Shown: positions 33,661 to 42,714 of the stretch, piece after piece
Numbering within the stretch: the stretch's first letter is position 1
How the letters are laid out: every line of letters begins with the position of its first letter
NCBI RefSeq assembly: GCF_013085465.1
Contig: NZ_CP049838.1
Coordinates: 7,564,001-7,628,000, forward strand
Origin: Streptomyces asoensis
Lineage (GTDB): Bacteria > Actinomycetota > Actinomycetes > Streptomycetales > Streptomycetaceae
Length of the DNA: 64,000 nucleotides
Direction of reading: 5' to 3'
The notes under the pieces: generated by a model
What the model was told of the DNA's origin: nothing
Databases searched by the model: none
Seen by the model: only the letters and a program-made list of their open reading frames with translations
Translations under genes and position numbers: made by a program

Positions 33661-36065
33661 CGAGCGGACTCCTGGCAGTACAGCGCGGCCCGGGCGGCGG
33701 CGGCATCCGGAGTCTCCCAGCCCTCGACCCCGATGGTCACCCGTTCCCCGGGCAGCAGGGTCACGAGCCCCCGATCGGCCCGAGCCCCCGGCGCCAGCCG
33801 GTCGGCCTGGAGCAGCAGATCCCGTACGAGGGTGTGGGCCGTGACCGTGACGCTCCCCGGTGCCACGGTCACCTCGAACTGCGGCCGCGGGTACGGGATG
33901 TCACGGTCGGGCACCGGGAAACGCACCGCCCGCAGCCCTTCCCCGCTCTCGGCATCGCCCGAGCGGGGGGACCCCCAGACGTCGGCCACCAGGAACTCCT
34001 TCGCCCCGGCCGGCTCCAGCTCGGCCGGCACCCGCACCTCGTCCACCACCCGGGCGCCGACCGCCAGTTCCACGCTCGCCGCGCCGAACACCTCGCCCTC
34101 CACGGACATCCGCCGCAACGACAGCGTCCCCGCCCACGGCTGACCCGACTGGTTCACGGCGGCCAACACCAGCCCGCTGTCCCGCATTTGAAAGGTGAGC
34201 AACCGGTCCGCATAGAGCCGCCGCAACTCGTGGTACAGCGGTTTCTCCCGCCCGTCCCCGTCGATCGCCGCCCAGGACGTCACCGGCCAGCAGTCGTTGA
34301 GCTGCCAGACGATCGTGCCCGCGCACACCGGCCAGTGCGACCGCCAGTGCTCGATCCCGGTCGCCACCGCCCGTGCCTGGTTGACCTGCGTGAGGTAGTG
34401 CCAACGGTCGAAATCCCCCTCCGGCACGGCGAAGTGGCGGGTGAGACCGCGCTCCAGTTTGCCGTTGCCGTCCTCGGCCTTCTGGTGGTGCAGCATGCCG
34501 GGGGAGTCCGCCGCGAGCTCCTCGCCCGGCAGCGCCCGCCGCAGAGTCGCGTGGGCGGGCGGCGCCTGCCAGCCGAACTCGGCCACGAATCGCGGTACTT
34601 CGCACCGGTACTCGGCGTAGTCCTGCCGGTTCCACACCTCCCACGAGTGGTGCGTCCCGTGCGCCGGGTCATTGGGATGGTGCGCCCACGATCCCGACCA
34701 GGGGCTTCCCGCCGTGTACGGCCGCGTCGGATCCAACTCGGCCACGACCCGGGGAAGCACGCCCAGGTAGTACCCCTCGCCCCAGGAGTCCCCGCCGAGC
34801 CGCTCCTCCCACCCCCAGTCCCTGAACCCCCACAAGTTCTCGTTGTTGCCGTTCCACAACACGAGCGACGGATGCGGCATCAGCCGGACGACGTTCTCGC
34901 GGGCCTCCGCCTCCACCTCGCCCCGCAACGGCTGGTCCTCGGGGTAGGCCGCGCACGCGAACGGGAAGTCCTGCCACACCAGCAGGCCCAGTTCGTCGCA
35001 GGCGTCGTAGAAGTCCTCGCTCTCGTAGATACCGCCGCCCCAGACCCGGATCAGATCGACGCCGGCGTCGGCCGCCTGTCGCAACCGCTTCCGGTAACGC
35101 TCTCCGGACACCCGGGACGGAAACACGTCGTCCGGGATCCAGTTCACGCCCCTGGCGAAGAGCCGCTCCCCGTTGACGACGAGGGTGAAACCGGTTCCGT
35201 GGGCGTCCGGGGAGGTGTCCAGTCCGACGCTGCGGAACCCGACGCGCCGCCGCCAGACATCGAGCGGCGAGCTCCCGTGATGCAACGTCAACTCGACCTC
35301 GTACAGCGGCTGCCCGCCGTATCCACGCGGCCACCACAGCTCCGCGTCCGGCACCTCGACGCGCACGACACCGCTGGTGCCCGTCATCTCGGCCCGCGCC
35401 GACCGTCCCGCCACCCGGGCCTCCAGCGTGAGCCCGGCCTCCACCCGGGTCCGCTCCACCTCCACCCGCAGCTCTACGACCCCGACCCCCTCTTCGACGT
35501 TCACCAGCGGACGCACCCGGGCGAGCCGCGCCGTCGACCAGCGCTCCACCCGCACCGGCCGCCAGATCCCCGCCGTCACCAGGGTGGGCCCCCAGTCCCA
35601 GCCGAACGAGCACGCCATCTTGCGGAGGTACTGGTACGGCTCGGAGTAGGCGGCCGGGCGGTCACCGACCTTGCCGCGCACGGCCTCCGCCTCGGCGTAG
35701 GCCGAGACGAACCGGACGGCCAGCCGCCCCTCGAGCCCCGTCACGTCGAAGCGGTACGAGCGGTGCATGTTCCGCACCCCACCGAGGAGTTGACCGTTCA
35801 GGGTGATCTCCGCGACCGTGTCGAGTCCGTCGAAGACCAGGTCGGTCTGCTCGTGCCCGGACGGCACGGCCGGCAGCTCCCTCTCGTACGTCCACTCGCG
35901 CCGCCCCACCCACGCGACCTCCTTCTCACCCAGACCGACGAACGGGTCCGGGATCACCCCGGCGGCGAGCAGATCGGTGTGCACACAGCCCGGCACCACG
36001 GCCGGGAACGCCTTTCCCTCGTGCCGCAGCTGCCATCCGTCGTCGAGCGGTGAGGCCTCCAGCAT
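33657..36065 (-). CDS. Beta-mannosidase, glycoside hydrolase family 2
   Basis: Cytoplasmic retaining exo-beta-mannosidase of 802 residues. Order: jelly-roll sugar-binding domain, Ig-like domain, (beta/alpha)8 barrel, C-terminal beta domains. The acid/base is Glu409 in WNGNNENLWG (the double Asn and following motif distinguish mannosidases from GH2 galactosidases) and the nucleophile Glu496 in FVAEFGWQ. Conserved FGWDWGP and VNWIPDDVFPSR blocks are present. ATG chosen because GGGAG lies 5 nt before it; a GTG two codons upstream overlaps that site. Divergent from the CUT1 transporter operon. Confidence 0.93.
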   Translation of the reverse strand: MLEASPLDDGWQLRHEGKAFPAVVPGCVHTDLLAAGVIPDPFVGLGEKEVAWVGRREWTYERELPAVPSGHEQTDLVFDGLDTVAEITLNGQLLGGVRNMHRSYRFDVTGLEGRLAVRFVSAYAEAEAVRGKVGDRPAAYSEPYQYLRKMACSFGWDWGPTLVTAGIWRPVRVERWSTARLARVRPLVNVEEGVGVVELRVEVERTRVEAGLTLEARVAGRSARAEMTGTSGVVRVEVPDAELWWPRGYGGQPLYEVELTLHHGSSPLDVWRRRVGFRSVGLDTSPDAHGTGFTLVVNGERLFARGVNWIPDDVFPSRVSGERYRKRLRQAADAGVDLIRVWGGGIYESEDFYDACDELGLLVWQDFPFACAAYPEDQPLRGEVEAEARENVVRLMPHPSLVLWNGNNENLWGFRDWGWEERLGGDSWGEGYYLGVLPRVVAELDPTRPYTAGSPWSGSWAHHPNDPAHGTHHSWEVWNRQDYAEYRCEVPRFVAEFGWQAPPAHATLRRALPGEELAADSPGMLHHQKAEDGNGKLERGLTRHFAVPEGDFDRWHYLTQVNQARAVATGIEHWRSHWPVCAGTIVWQLNDCWPVTSWAAIDGDGREKPLYHELRRLYADRLLTFQMRDSGLVLAAVNQSGQPWAGTLSLRRMSVEGEVFGAASVELAVGARVVDEVRVPAELEPAGAKEFLVADVWGSPRSGDAESGEGLRAVRFPVPDRDIPYPRPQFEVTVAPGSVTVTAHTLVRDLLLQADRLAPGARADRGLVTLLPGERVTIGVEGWETPDAAAARAALYCQESAR

Positions 36066-36075
36066 GCGCACTCCC

Positions 36076-36156
36076 TAAACCGGTCAAGCCCACAACTGAG
36101 CGCCACTTCTTCATCGTTGGCGGGAATCGGACTTTACCGGTTGAGAAAGCGCTGTC
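36076..36156. promoter_or_regulatory. Divergent operators between beta-mannosidase and its transporter
   Basis: TAAACCGGTCAA (36076-36087) and TTTACCGGTTGA (36133-36144) are inverted copies of one 12-bp box, matching at 10 positions, with centres 57 bp apart. Next to the second lies GAAAGCGCTGTC (36145-36156), a near-palindrome with a central CG. They fit binding by the linked LacI regulator. Confidence 0.6.
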
Positions 36157-36246
36157 AGAGTGCCGAATCAGCCAACCCGCTCGTGTTCGACCAACCCGCA
36201 CGTGCTCGTCCGTCCCGAGAACATCCCGAGAACGGAAGTGATGCAC

Positions 36247-37566
36247 ATGAACCGCCGTACAGTCACGATCCTCGCCACGGTCGCGGGAGCCGCCCTGCTG
36301 CTCCCGGGCTGCACCGGCACCGGAGGCAGCACGAAGGGCGCGGACGCCAAGGCGCCCGACGACCCCGCCGAGGTCAGCGGAACCATCACGGTCCTCACCG
36401 TGCGCACCGACCTCGTGCAGGACGGCACGATGAAGAAGTACGCCGCCGAGTTCAACAAGACCTATCCCAAGGTCAAGGTGGAGTTCCAGGCCCTCACCAA
36501 CTACGAGGCCGAGATCAAGATCCGGATGAACACGGACGACTACGGCGATGTCCTGCTGATCCCCGCGGTGATCAAGAAGGACGACTACCCGAAGTTCTTC
36601 GCCTCCCTCGGCACCGCCGCCGAACGCGGCAAGAAGTACCGCTTCACCGACTTCACCACCGTCGACGGCAAGGTCTACGGCCAGAGCCCGGTCGGTGTGA
36701 TGCCCGGCTTCGTCTACAACAAGCGGGTCTGGAAGGAGGCGGGAGTCACCGAATGGCCCACCACCCCCGCCGAGTTCCTCGCCGACCTGGAGGCGATCAA
36801 GACGAAGACCGACGCGATCCCCTACTACACCAACTTCGCCGCACAGTGGCCCCTGACCTCGTGGACGTACGTCGACGGCTCCGTCCACTGCGACCCCCAG
36901 GCGACCACGAAGCTCGCCGAGGACGACCCCTGGGCCGAGAACTCCGACCTGCGCGTCGGGGACACGCTGCTGTACGACATCGTCAAGCAGGGCCTCGCCG
37001 AGAAGGACCCGACGACCAGCAACTGGGAAGAGTCCAAACCCCGGACGGCCAAGGGCGAGATCGCCACCCAGTGGCTAGGCACCTGGGCGATCATCCAGTT
37101 CCAGGACGCCGCGAAGAAGGCCGGCGTGAACCCGGACGACATCGGTTTCATGCCGTTTCCCGCCCAGACGGACGGCACCTTCTGCGCGACCGTCGGCCCC
37201 GACTACAACCAGGCCGTGAACGTCCACTCCCCGCACAAGGAGGCGGCCCGCGCCTGGATCGACTGGTTCACCGACAAGTCCGGTTACGACCAGGACAACC
37301 TGGCGATCTCCCCGCTCAAGGATGCGGCCATGCCCGAGGTGCTGAAGCCGTACGAGCAGGCGGGCGTCAAGCTCATCGAACTGGACGACGCGGCGGGCGC
37401 GAAGGTCAAGCTGATCGACGACGAGTCCGAGGTGGGCATCTACAAGCCCGAGTACCGCCAGGATCTGGTCGACCTCGCGCGCGGCGCCAAGAAGGGCAGC
37501 CTGGACGACTTCCTCGGCGGACTCGGCAAGAAGTGGACCGAGACGCAAGCGAACGTGAGCGACTGA
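36247..37566 (+). CDS. Sugar-binding lipoprotein of CUT1 ABC importer
   Basis: Solute-binding protein, 439 residues. Signal peptide with lipobox LPGC (Cys22); the mature part has the type II fold of CUT1 binding proteins (ITVLTVRTDLVQDG, then a central TYPKVKVEFQAL strand). The second of two in-frame ATGs was chosen because GGAAG lies 8 nt upstream. The two permeases follow with 1- and 4-bp overlaps. Given the beta-mannosidase and LacI neighbours, mannobiose or another beta-mannoside is the likely ligand (inference). Confidence 0.88.
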   Translation: MNRRTVTILATVAGAALLLPGCTGTGGSTKGADAKAPDDPAEVSGTITVLTVRTDLVQDGTMKKYAAEFNKTYPKVKVEFQALTNYEAEIKIRMNTDDYGDVLLIPAVIKKDDYPKFFASLGTAAERGKKYRFTDFTTVDGKVYGQSPVGVMPGFVYNKRVWKEAGVTEWPTTPAEFLADLEAIKTKTDAIPYYTNFAAQWPLTSWTYVDGSVHCDPQATTKLAEDDPWAENSDLRVGDTLLYDIVKQGLAEKDPTTSNWEESKPRTAKGEIATQWLGTWAIIQFQDAAKKAGVNPDDIGFMPFPAQTDGTFCATVGPDYNQAVNVHSPHKEAARAWIDWFTDKSGYDQDNLAISPLKDAAMPEVLKPYEQAGVKLIELDDAAGAKVKLIDDESEVGIYKPEYRQDLVDLARGAKKGSLDDFLGGLGKKWTETQANVSD

Positions 37567-38540
37567 TGGCGCACGCGCACACGCACACCCCGGCGCACCG
37601 CACCGAACAGACGAACTCCGAGGCCGTGAAACCGGTTTCGAAACGCGTGGCTCCCGCGCCGGCCCCGCGCCGGGCGCGCACCTGGCGGCTGCTGACCCCC
37701 TGGCTGTTCCTGCTCGCCCCGCTCGCCCTGCTGATCACTTTCACCTACGCGCCGATCGCCAACATGGTCGCCTACAGCTTCACCGACTGGGACGGCGTGA
37801 GTCCCGAACTGCACTACACGGGCGCCGAGAACTACACGGAGATCTTCACCAGGGAGGACCTCTTCCAGGTCTTCTGGGTAAGCGGCTACTACCTGGTTGC
37901 CTCGGTGATCCAGATCGTCGCCGCGCTCTACTTCGCGACGATCCTGAGTTTCAGCATCCGTTTCCGGAACTTCTTCAAGGGCGTGCTCTTCTTCCCGTCC
38001 CTGGTGAACGGCGTGGCAATCGGTTTCGTCTTCCTCTACTTCTTCCAGGACGGCGGCACCTTCGACACGGTCCTCGGCCTCTTCGGCTACCACACCGACC
38101 ACGCCTGGCTGGGCACCCCGGCCTCGGCGAACGTCTCGCTGGCCGGCGTCTCGATCTGGCGCTACCTCGGCATGAACTTCGTCCTGTTCCTCGGCGCGAT
38201 CCAGTCCATCCCGGGGGAGCTGTACGAGGCGGCCGAACTGGACGGTGCCGGCCGCTGGCACCAGTTCCGCTACATCATCCTGCCCGGCATCAAGCCGGTG
38301 CTGACCCTGACGGTGATCCTCTCCGTCTCCGGTTCGCTCTCGGCCTTCGAGATCCCGTACATCATGACCGGCGGGGCGACCGGTACCGAGACCTTCGTGA
38401 TCCAGACCGTGAAGCTGGCCTTCCAGTTCAACAAGACGGGGCTCGCCTCGGCGGCGGCGGTCGTGCTGCTGCTGATCATCCTGCTGGTGACCTGGGTGCA
38501 GCGACGTCTCGTCCCCGACGACAGGGTGGACCTCGTATGA
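37566..38540 (+). CDS. CUT1 ABC transporter permease (MalF type)
   Basis: Inner-membrane subunit, 324 residues, with a His/Thr-rich cytoplasmic N-terminal tail of about 40 residues and six membrane segments. EAA loop: ELYEAAELDGAGRWHQFRYI. ATG overlaps the binding-protein stop by one base (TGATG). A perfect GAAACCGGTTTC palindrome occurs within the first 25 codons and may be an extra operator. Confidence 0.9.
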   Translation: MAHAHTHTPAHRTEQTNSEAVKPVSKRVAPAPAPRRARTWRLLTPWLFLLAPLALLITFTYAPIANMVAYSFTDWDGVSPELHYTGAENYTEIFTREDLFQVFWVSGYYLVASVIQIVAALYFATILSFSIRFRNFFKGVLFFPSLVNGVAIGFVFLYFFQDGGTFDTVLGLFGYHTDHAWLGTPASANVSLAGVSIWRYLGMNFVLFLGAIQSIPGELYEAAELDGAGRWHQFRYIILPGIKPVLTLTVILSVSGSLSAFEIPYIMTGGATGTETFVIQTVKLAFQFNKTGLASAAAVVLLLIILLVTWVQRRLVPDDRVDLV

Positions 38541-39367
38541 CACGCCGTGCCGTGGCCCGTGCCCTCGTGTACCTGTCGCTGATCGCCGCGACGCTGGTCG
38601 TCCTGCTCCCGCTGGGCGTCGTACTGCTGACCTCGCTGAAGACCGAGAACGAGACGGCGAACGGCAGCGGAGCGCTCACCCTGCCGCACGACCTGCTCAA
38701 CTTCCACAACTACGTGACGGCGTTCCGGGACGGCGGAATGCTCACGGCGTTCGGCAACACCGCCTTCATCCTCGTCGTCTCGGTCGGCGGAACCGTTCTC
38801 ATCGGGTCGATGACGGCGTACGCGATCGACCGGTTCACCTTCCGTTTCCGGAAACTGGTGATCGCCCTGTTTCTGGTCGCCGCGCTGGTCCCCGGGGTGA
38901 CCACCCAGGTGGCCACCTTCCAGATCGTCCACAGCCTCGGCATGTTCGACACCCGCTGGGCCCCGATCGCCCTCTACATGGGTACGGACATCGTCTCGAT
39001 CTACATTTTCCTACAGTTCGTGCGCTCGATCCCGATCTCCCTCGACGAGGCCGCCCGCCTCGACGGCGCCAACGCCTTCACGATCTACCGGAAGATCATC
39101 TTTCCGTTGCTGAAACCGGCGATCGCGACGGTCGTGATCGTGAAGGGGATCGCCGTCTACAACGACTTCTACATCCCCTTCCTCTACATGCCCTCACAAG
39201 ATCTTGGCGTGATCTCGACGTCCCTGTTCCGCTTCAAGGGCCCCTACGCAGCCCACTGGGAAACGATCTCGGCAGGAGCGGTGCTGGTCATCCTGCCGAC
39301 ACTGATCGTCTTCCTCGCCCTCCAGAAATACATCTACAACGGTTTCATGAGAGGAGCGACGAGGTAA
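38537..39367 (+). CDS. CUT1 ABC transporter permease (MalG type)
   Basis: Second permease of the putative beta-mannoside importer, 276 residues, six membrane segments, EAA loop SLDEAARLDGANAFTIYRKI. ATGA overlap with the previous permease. The stop codon itself lies in GGTAACCGCTTGCGG, one of the recurrent LacI-like boxes of this window. No ATPase gene follows. Confidence 0.9.
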   Translation: MTRRAVARALVYLSLIAATLVVLLPLGVVLLTSLKTENETANGSGALTLPHDLLNFHNYVTAFRDGGMLTAFGNTAFILVVSVGGTVLIGSMTAYAIDRFTFRFRKLVIALFLVAALVPGVTTQVATFQIVHSLGMFDTRWAPIALYMGTDIVSIYIFLQFVRSIPISLDEAARLDGANAFTIYRKIIFPLLKPAIATVVIVKGIAVYNDFYIPFLYMPSQDLGVISTSLFRFKGPYAAHWETISAGAVLVILPTLIVFLALQKYIYNGFMRGATR

Positions 39368-39465
39368 CCGCTTGCGGCGCGTGCAGCCAGTGCAGCCCGT
39401 ACGGCGCGTGCAGCGCGCACCGCTCGTGCGGCTCGTACTCAGGCCTCCCGAGCGGGCCGCTGAAG

Positions 39466-40752
39466 TCAGGCACCCTGGCCGGCCAGCGCCGCAGCGAGCA
39501 CCGGAGCGACCTGCTCCACCTGCCACGGCCGCGCCCCGTACGACGTGAGCGCACCGGCAACCGCTTCCTCGTCGGCGGCCGGAGGCTCCCAGCAGACCCG
39601 CCGCACCGCGTCCGGAGCGATCAGGTTCTCCTGCGGCATGTTCAGCTCCTCGGCCAGCGCGGAGACAGCGGTCCGCGCCGCGGACAGCCGCGCCGCCGCC
39701 ACGGGGTCCTTGTCTGCCCAGGCCCGCGGCGGCGGCGGGCCCGCCACCGGCTGCCCGGGCTGCGGCAGCTGCGCCTCGCTCAGCGCCTTGGCCCGGTCGA
39801 CCGCCGCCTGCCACTGCTCCAGCTGCCGCCGGCCCATCCGGTGCCCGAACCCGTTCAGCGCGGCCAGCGCCTGCACGTTCACCGGGAGCGACAGCGCCGC
39901 CTCCACGATGGCCGCGTCCGACAGCACCTTGCCCGGCGACACGTCCCGCCGCTGCGCGATCCGGTCCCGCGTCTGCCACAGCTCCCGCACGACACCGAGC
40001 TGCCGCCGCCGGCGCACCTTGTGCATGCCGGACGTACGGCGCCACGGGTCCTTGCGGGGCTCGGCCGGCGGGGCGGACGCGATGGCGTCGAACTCCTGGC
40101 GGGCCCAGTCCAGCTTGCCCTGCCGCTCCAGCTCCTTCTCCAGCGCGTCGCGCAGGTCGACCAGGAGCTCGACGTCGAGAGCCGCGTACCGCAGCCAGGG
40201 CTCGGGCAGCGGCCGGGTGGACCAGTCCACCGCGGAGTGGCCCTTCTCGAGGACGAAGCCCAGTACTCCCTCGACCATCGCGCCGAGGCCGACCCGCGGG
40301 AACCCGGCGAGCCGTCCGGCCAGCTCGGTGTCGAACAACCGCGTCGGCACCATGCCTATCTCGCGCAGACACGGCAGGTCCTGGGTGGCCGCGTGCAGCA
40401 CCCATTCCACGCCGGACAGGGCCTCGCCGAGCGCGGAGAGGTCGGGGCAGCCCACGGGGTCGATCAGCGCGGTGCCGGCGCCCTCGCGACGCAGCTGCAC
40501 CAGATAGGCGCGCTGTCCGTAGCGGTAGCCGGAGGCGCGCTCGGCGTCCACGGCGACGGGGCCGGTACCGGCGGCGAAGGCGGCGATCACCTCGGCGAGG
40601 GCCGCTTCGTCCGCGATCACGGGAGGGATGCCCTCGCGCGGTTCGAGCAATGGTGTCGGCGCCCCGGAATCAGCTGATCCGCCGTCGTCCGGAGGGGCGC
40701 CTCCGGTGGTTCGCAGTGAACTGGCTGCTGCGGTTTCTTGGGCGTCGGTCAC
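39466..40752 (-). CDS. rnd: Ribonuclease D
   Basis: DEDDy-type 3'-5' exoribonuclease with HRDC domains, acting in tRNA and stable-RNA maturation. 428 residues: catalytic residues Asp69 and Glu71 (VDAERASGYRY), Asp125 (HAATQDLPCL), and Tyr189/Asp193 (YAALDVELL); helical HRDC region about 235-320 and a second helical domain to the C-terminus. GTG start. Transcribed alone, behind a large palindrome that ends whiI transcription. Confidence 0.92.
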   Translation of the reverse strand: MTDAQETAAASSLRTTGGAPPDDGGSADSGAPTPLLEPREGIPPVIADEAALAEVIAAFAAGTGPVAVDAERASGYRYGQRAYLVQLRREGAGTALIDPVGCPDLSALGEALSGVEWVLHAATQDLPCLREIGMVPTRLFDTELAGRLAGFPRVGLGAMVEGVLGFVLEKGHSAVDWSTRPLPEPWLRYAALDVELLVDLRDALEKELERQGKLDWARQEFDAIASAPPAEPRKDPWRRTSGMHKVRRRRQLGVVRELWQTRDRIAQRRDVSPGKVLSDAAIVEAALSLPVNVQALAALNGFGHRMGRRQLEQWQAAVDRAKALSEAQLPQPGQPVAGPPPPRAWADKDPVAAARLSAARTAVSALAEELNMPQENLIAPDAVRRVCWEPPAADEEAVAGALTSYGARPWQVEQVAPVLAAALAGQGA

Positions 40753-40776
40753 CTGTCAAGGGTATCTGTGTATGGA

Positions 40777-40814
40777 CGGCGCCCGCCGACGGAACGTTCC
40801 GTCGGCGGGCGCCG
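40777..40814 (-). terminator. 38-bp perfect palindrome, whiI terminator
   Basis: Nineteen complementary pairs with no interruption, centred on GGAAC/GTTCC. As RNA it gives a stem of about 17 bp and a tetraloop. It lies downstream of whiI and 25 bp before the rnd start codon, so it probably terminates whiI transcripts and might also shape the rnd leader or bind a dimeric protein. Confidence 0.8.
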
Positions 40815-40945
40815 GAGGGTCGTAAACCAGTCAGGACGGTGAACGAAGGGGAAGGGGTCGGGAAGAAACCGGGCAGAGACGGGAGGAGTCGGGCCGGGGG
40901 GCACGGGCGTTCCCGGGGGTGGATCCCCGGGTGCCGGGTGGGGTG

Positions 40946-41605
40946 TCAGTGGATGATGCCGGTCCGCAGGGCCACCGCGACCATGCCGGCGCGGTCGCCC
41001 GTGCCGAGCTTGCGGGCGATACGGGCGAGGTGGCTCTTGACGGTCAGCGCGGACAGGCCCATCGAGACGCCGATCGCCTTGTTGGACTGGCCTTCCGCGA
41101 CCAGTCGCAGCACCTCGACCTCGCGGCCGGAGAGCTCGCGGTAGCCGCCCGGGTGACTCGGGGCACCCGGGGGGCGGCGGTGCAGACGGGCGGCGGAGCC
41201 CATGGGGGCGGCACCGGGTCGGCTGGGGAGGCCGAGGTTGGTGCGGGTGCCGGTGACGACGTAGCCCTTGACGCCGCCCGCGAGGGCGTTGCGCACGGCG
41301 CCGATGTCGTCGGCGGCGGAGAGGGCGAGGCCGTTGGGCCAGCCCGCGGCACGGGTCTCGGACAGAAGGGTGAGGCCGGAGCCGTCGGGCAGGTGGACGT
41401 CGGCGACGCAGATGTCGCGGGGGTTGCCGATGCGGGGACGAGCCTCCGCGATGGACGAGGCCTCGATGACGTCGCGCACACCGAGCGCCCACAGATGGCG
41501 GGTGACGGTGGAGCGGACGCGCGGGTCGGCCACGACCACCATGGCGGTGGGCTTGTTCGGGCGGTAGGCGACCAGGCTTGCGGGCTGCTCGAGGAGAACG
41601 GACAC
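40946..41605 (-). CDS. whiI: Orphan response regulator WhiI (sporulation)
   Basis: LuxR/NarL-type regulator needed for sporulation septation in Streptomyces; it acts with the related regulator BldM. 219 residues: receiver domain (22-120) with Asp69 in VADVHLPDG as phosphoacceptor-like site, Lys in VKGYVV, but only one residue (Asp27) of the usual acidic pair, Ala26 replacing the other; C-terminal HTH with ELSGREVEVLRLVAEGQSNKAIG. No histidine kinase is nearby. Identification rests on resemblance and on the DUF3000-hemE neighbourhood, which matches that of whiI in S. coelicolor. Confidence 0.82.
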   Translation of the reverse strand: MSVLLEQPASLVAYRPNKPTAMVVVADPRVRSTVTRHLWALGVRDVIEASSIAEARPRIGNPRDICVADVHLPDGSGLTLLSETRAAGWPNGLALSAADDIGAVRNALAGGVKGYVVTGTRTNLGLPSRPGAAPMGSAARLHRRPPGAPSHPGGYRELSGREVEVLRLVAEGQSNKAIGVSMGLSALTVKSHLARIARKLGTGDRAGMVAVALRTGIIH

Positions 41606-41848
41606 CAGGCCTCCTGGGTGGGGGACGGGGGGCCGGCTCGCGGGGCTTGTGGGGAGGAAGCCGGGACGAACCGTGCTTTCAAGGTCACAGTCGTCTTCGG
41701 CAGCGAACCCGGGGTCCTTTAGAGAATGATCACGATCTAGTGAGTAACAATACGTGCAATTCGGACACGCGATCGATCATCCGAAGATCGAGTCGGTTTA
41801 AGTGGGTGTCTTACGGGATCGAAAATGGCCGTATCGACAAAGAGATGG
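41606..41848 (-). promoter_or_regulatory. whiI upstream region
   Basis: A 243-bp spacer with an AT-rich core (about 41715-41840) unlike the surrounding sequence, including several GATC-containing repeats. This is expected of the developmentally controlled whiI promoter; no specific sigma-factor hexamers could be placed with confidence. Confidence 0.4.
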
Positions 41849-42517
41849 TCAACGTGACTGGGGCCCCCTGCGCTGCGGCAGCGTCACCACCGACGCGTCC
41901 CCCGGACCGGCCGGCGGCAGCCCGGCCACCTGCGCCAGCAGATCGCACCAGGACGCCAGGTGCGCCCCCGCCTCCGGGATCCCGCCCAGCCCCTCGCGCG
42001 GCGTCCAGGAGGCCCTGATCTCGATCTGCGAGGTCGCCGGGCGCTCCGCCAGCCCGCCGAAGTAGTGCGAACTCGCGCGCGTGACGGTCCCGCTCGGCTC
42101 GCCGTACGTCAGCCCGCGCGCCTGGAGCGCGCCGGTCAGCCACGACCAGCACACCTCCGGCAACAGCGGGTCCGCGGCCATCTCCGGCTCCAGTTCGGCC
42201 CGGACGAGGGTCACCAGCCGGAACGTTCCGCGCCAGGCGTCGTGCCCGGCCGGGTCGTGCAGCAGCACCAGCCGGCCGTCGGCCAGGTCCTGGTCGCCGT
42301 CCACGACCGTCGCCTCCAGCGCGTACGCGAACGGGGCGAGCCGTTTGGGGGCCGGTGTCGGCTCCACCTCGATCTGCGGCCGCAGCCGGGCCGCCCTCAG
42401 TTGGTCGACGGCCGCCCGGAAGGGCGGTGGAGCCGACCTGGTCCCATCCGGGTCCCCCTCGTTCGCGTCATCCATCCCGCCAGCGCCGTCCGACAGTCGT
42501 CCCTGAGCCGCAGCCAT
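41849..42517 (-). CDS. DUF3000 family protein
   Basis: Conserved actinobacterial protein of unknown function, 222 residues, no signal peptide or membrane segment. The conserved core runs from FRAAVDQLRAARLRP to SWTPREGLGGIPEAGAHLASWCDLLAQVAG. No Shine-Dalgarno precedes the ATG; TAATCT on the minus strand (42525-42530) ends 7 nt before it, so the mRNA could be leaderless. Divergent from hemE, a pairing conserved in Streptomyces. Confidence 0.82.
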   Translation of the reverse strand: MAAAQGRLSDGAGGMDDANEGDPDGTRSAPPPFRAAVDQLRAARLRPQIEVEPTPAPKRLAPFAYALEATVVDGDQDLADGRLVLLHDPAGHDAWRGTFRLVTLVRAELEPEMAADPLLPEVCWSWLTGALQARGLTYGEPSGTVTRASSHYFGGLAERPATSQIEIRASWTPREGLGGIPEAGAHLASWCDLLAQVAGLPPAGPGDASVVTLPQRRGPQSR

Positions 42518-42714
42518 GCGGGGAAGATTAAGGGGAACGGGGCCTTCGCGCAGGGCAAGACACCCGTGCGCGGCCCGCGGACGGGTGCGCGCTGGGCGAA
42601 CAGGCGCACGGGCCGCGCACGCCCGAGGCGCACGACACCGACGGGGCAGGGGCAGGGCGTGGGCATGGCAGGGGGCGGGCTCACCGTCTCGGGCGTCGTG
42701 CGAGACTTGCCGTC

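Noticed and set aside
36117..37565. N-terminal extension of the mannoside permease through the binding-protein gene
   Set aside because: The frame is open but its residues are Arg/Gly/His-rich out-of-frame sequence; the permease starts at the ATG overlapping the binding-protein stop.
37628..37639. GAAACCGGTTTC as an independent promoter operator
   Set aside because: It lies inside coding sequence with no promoter hexamers nearby; kept only as a possible auxiliary site in the mannosidase finding.
41715..41840. AT-rich segment upstream of whiI as a sign of horizontal transfer
   Set aside because: It is short, noncoding and located at a developmental promoter in a conserved core neighbourhood; promoter function explains it better.
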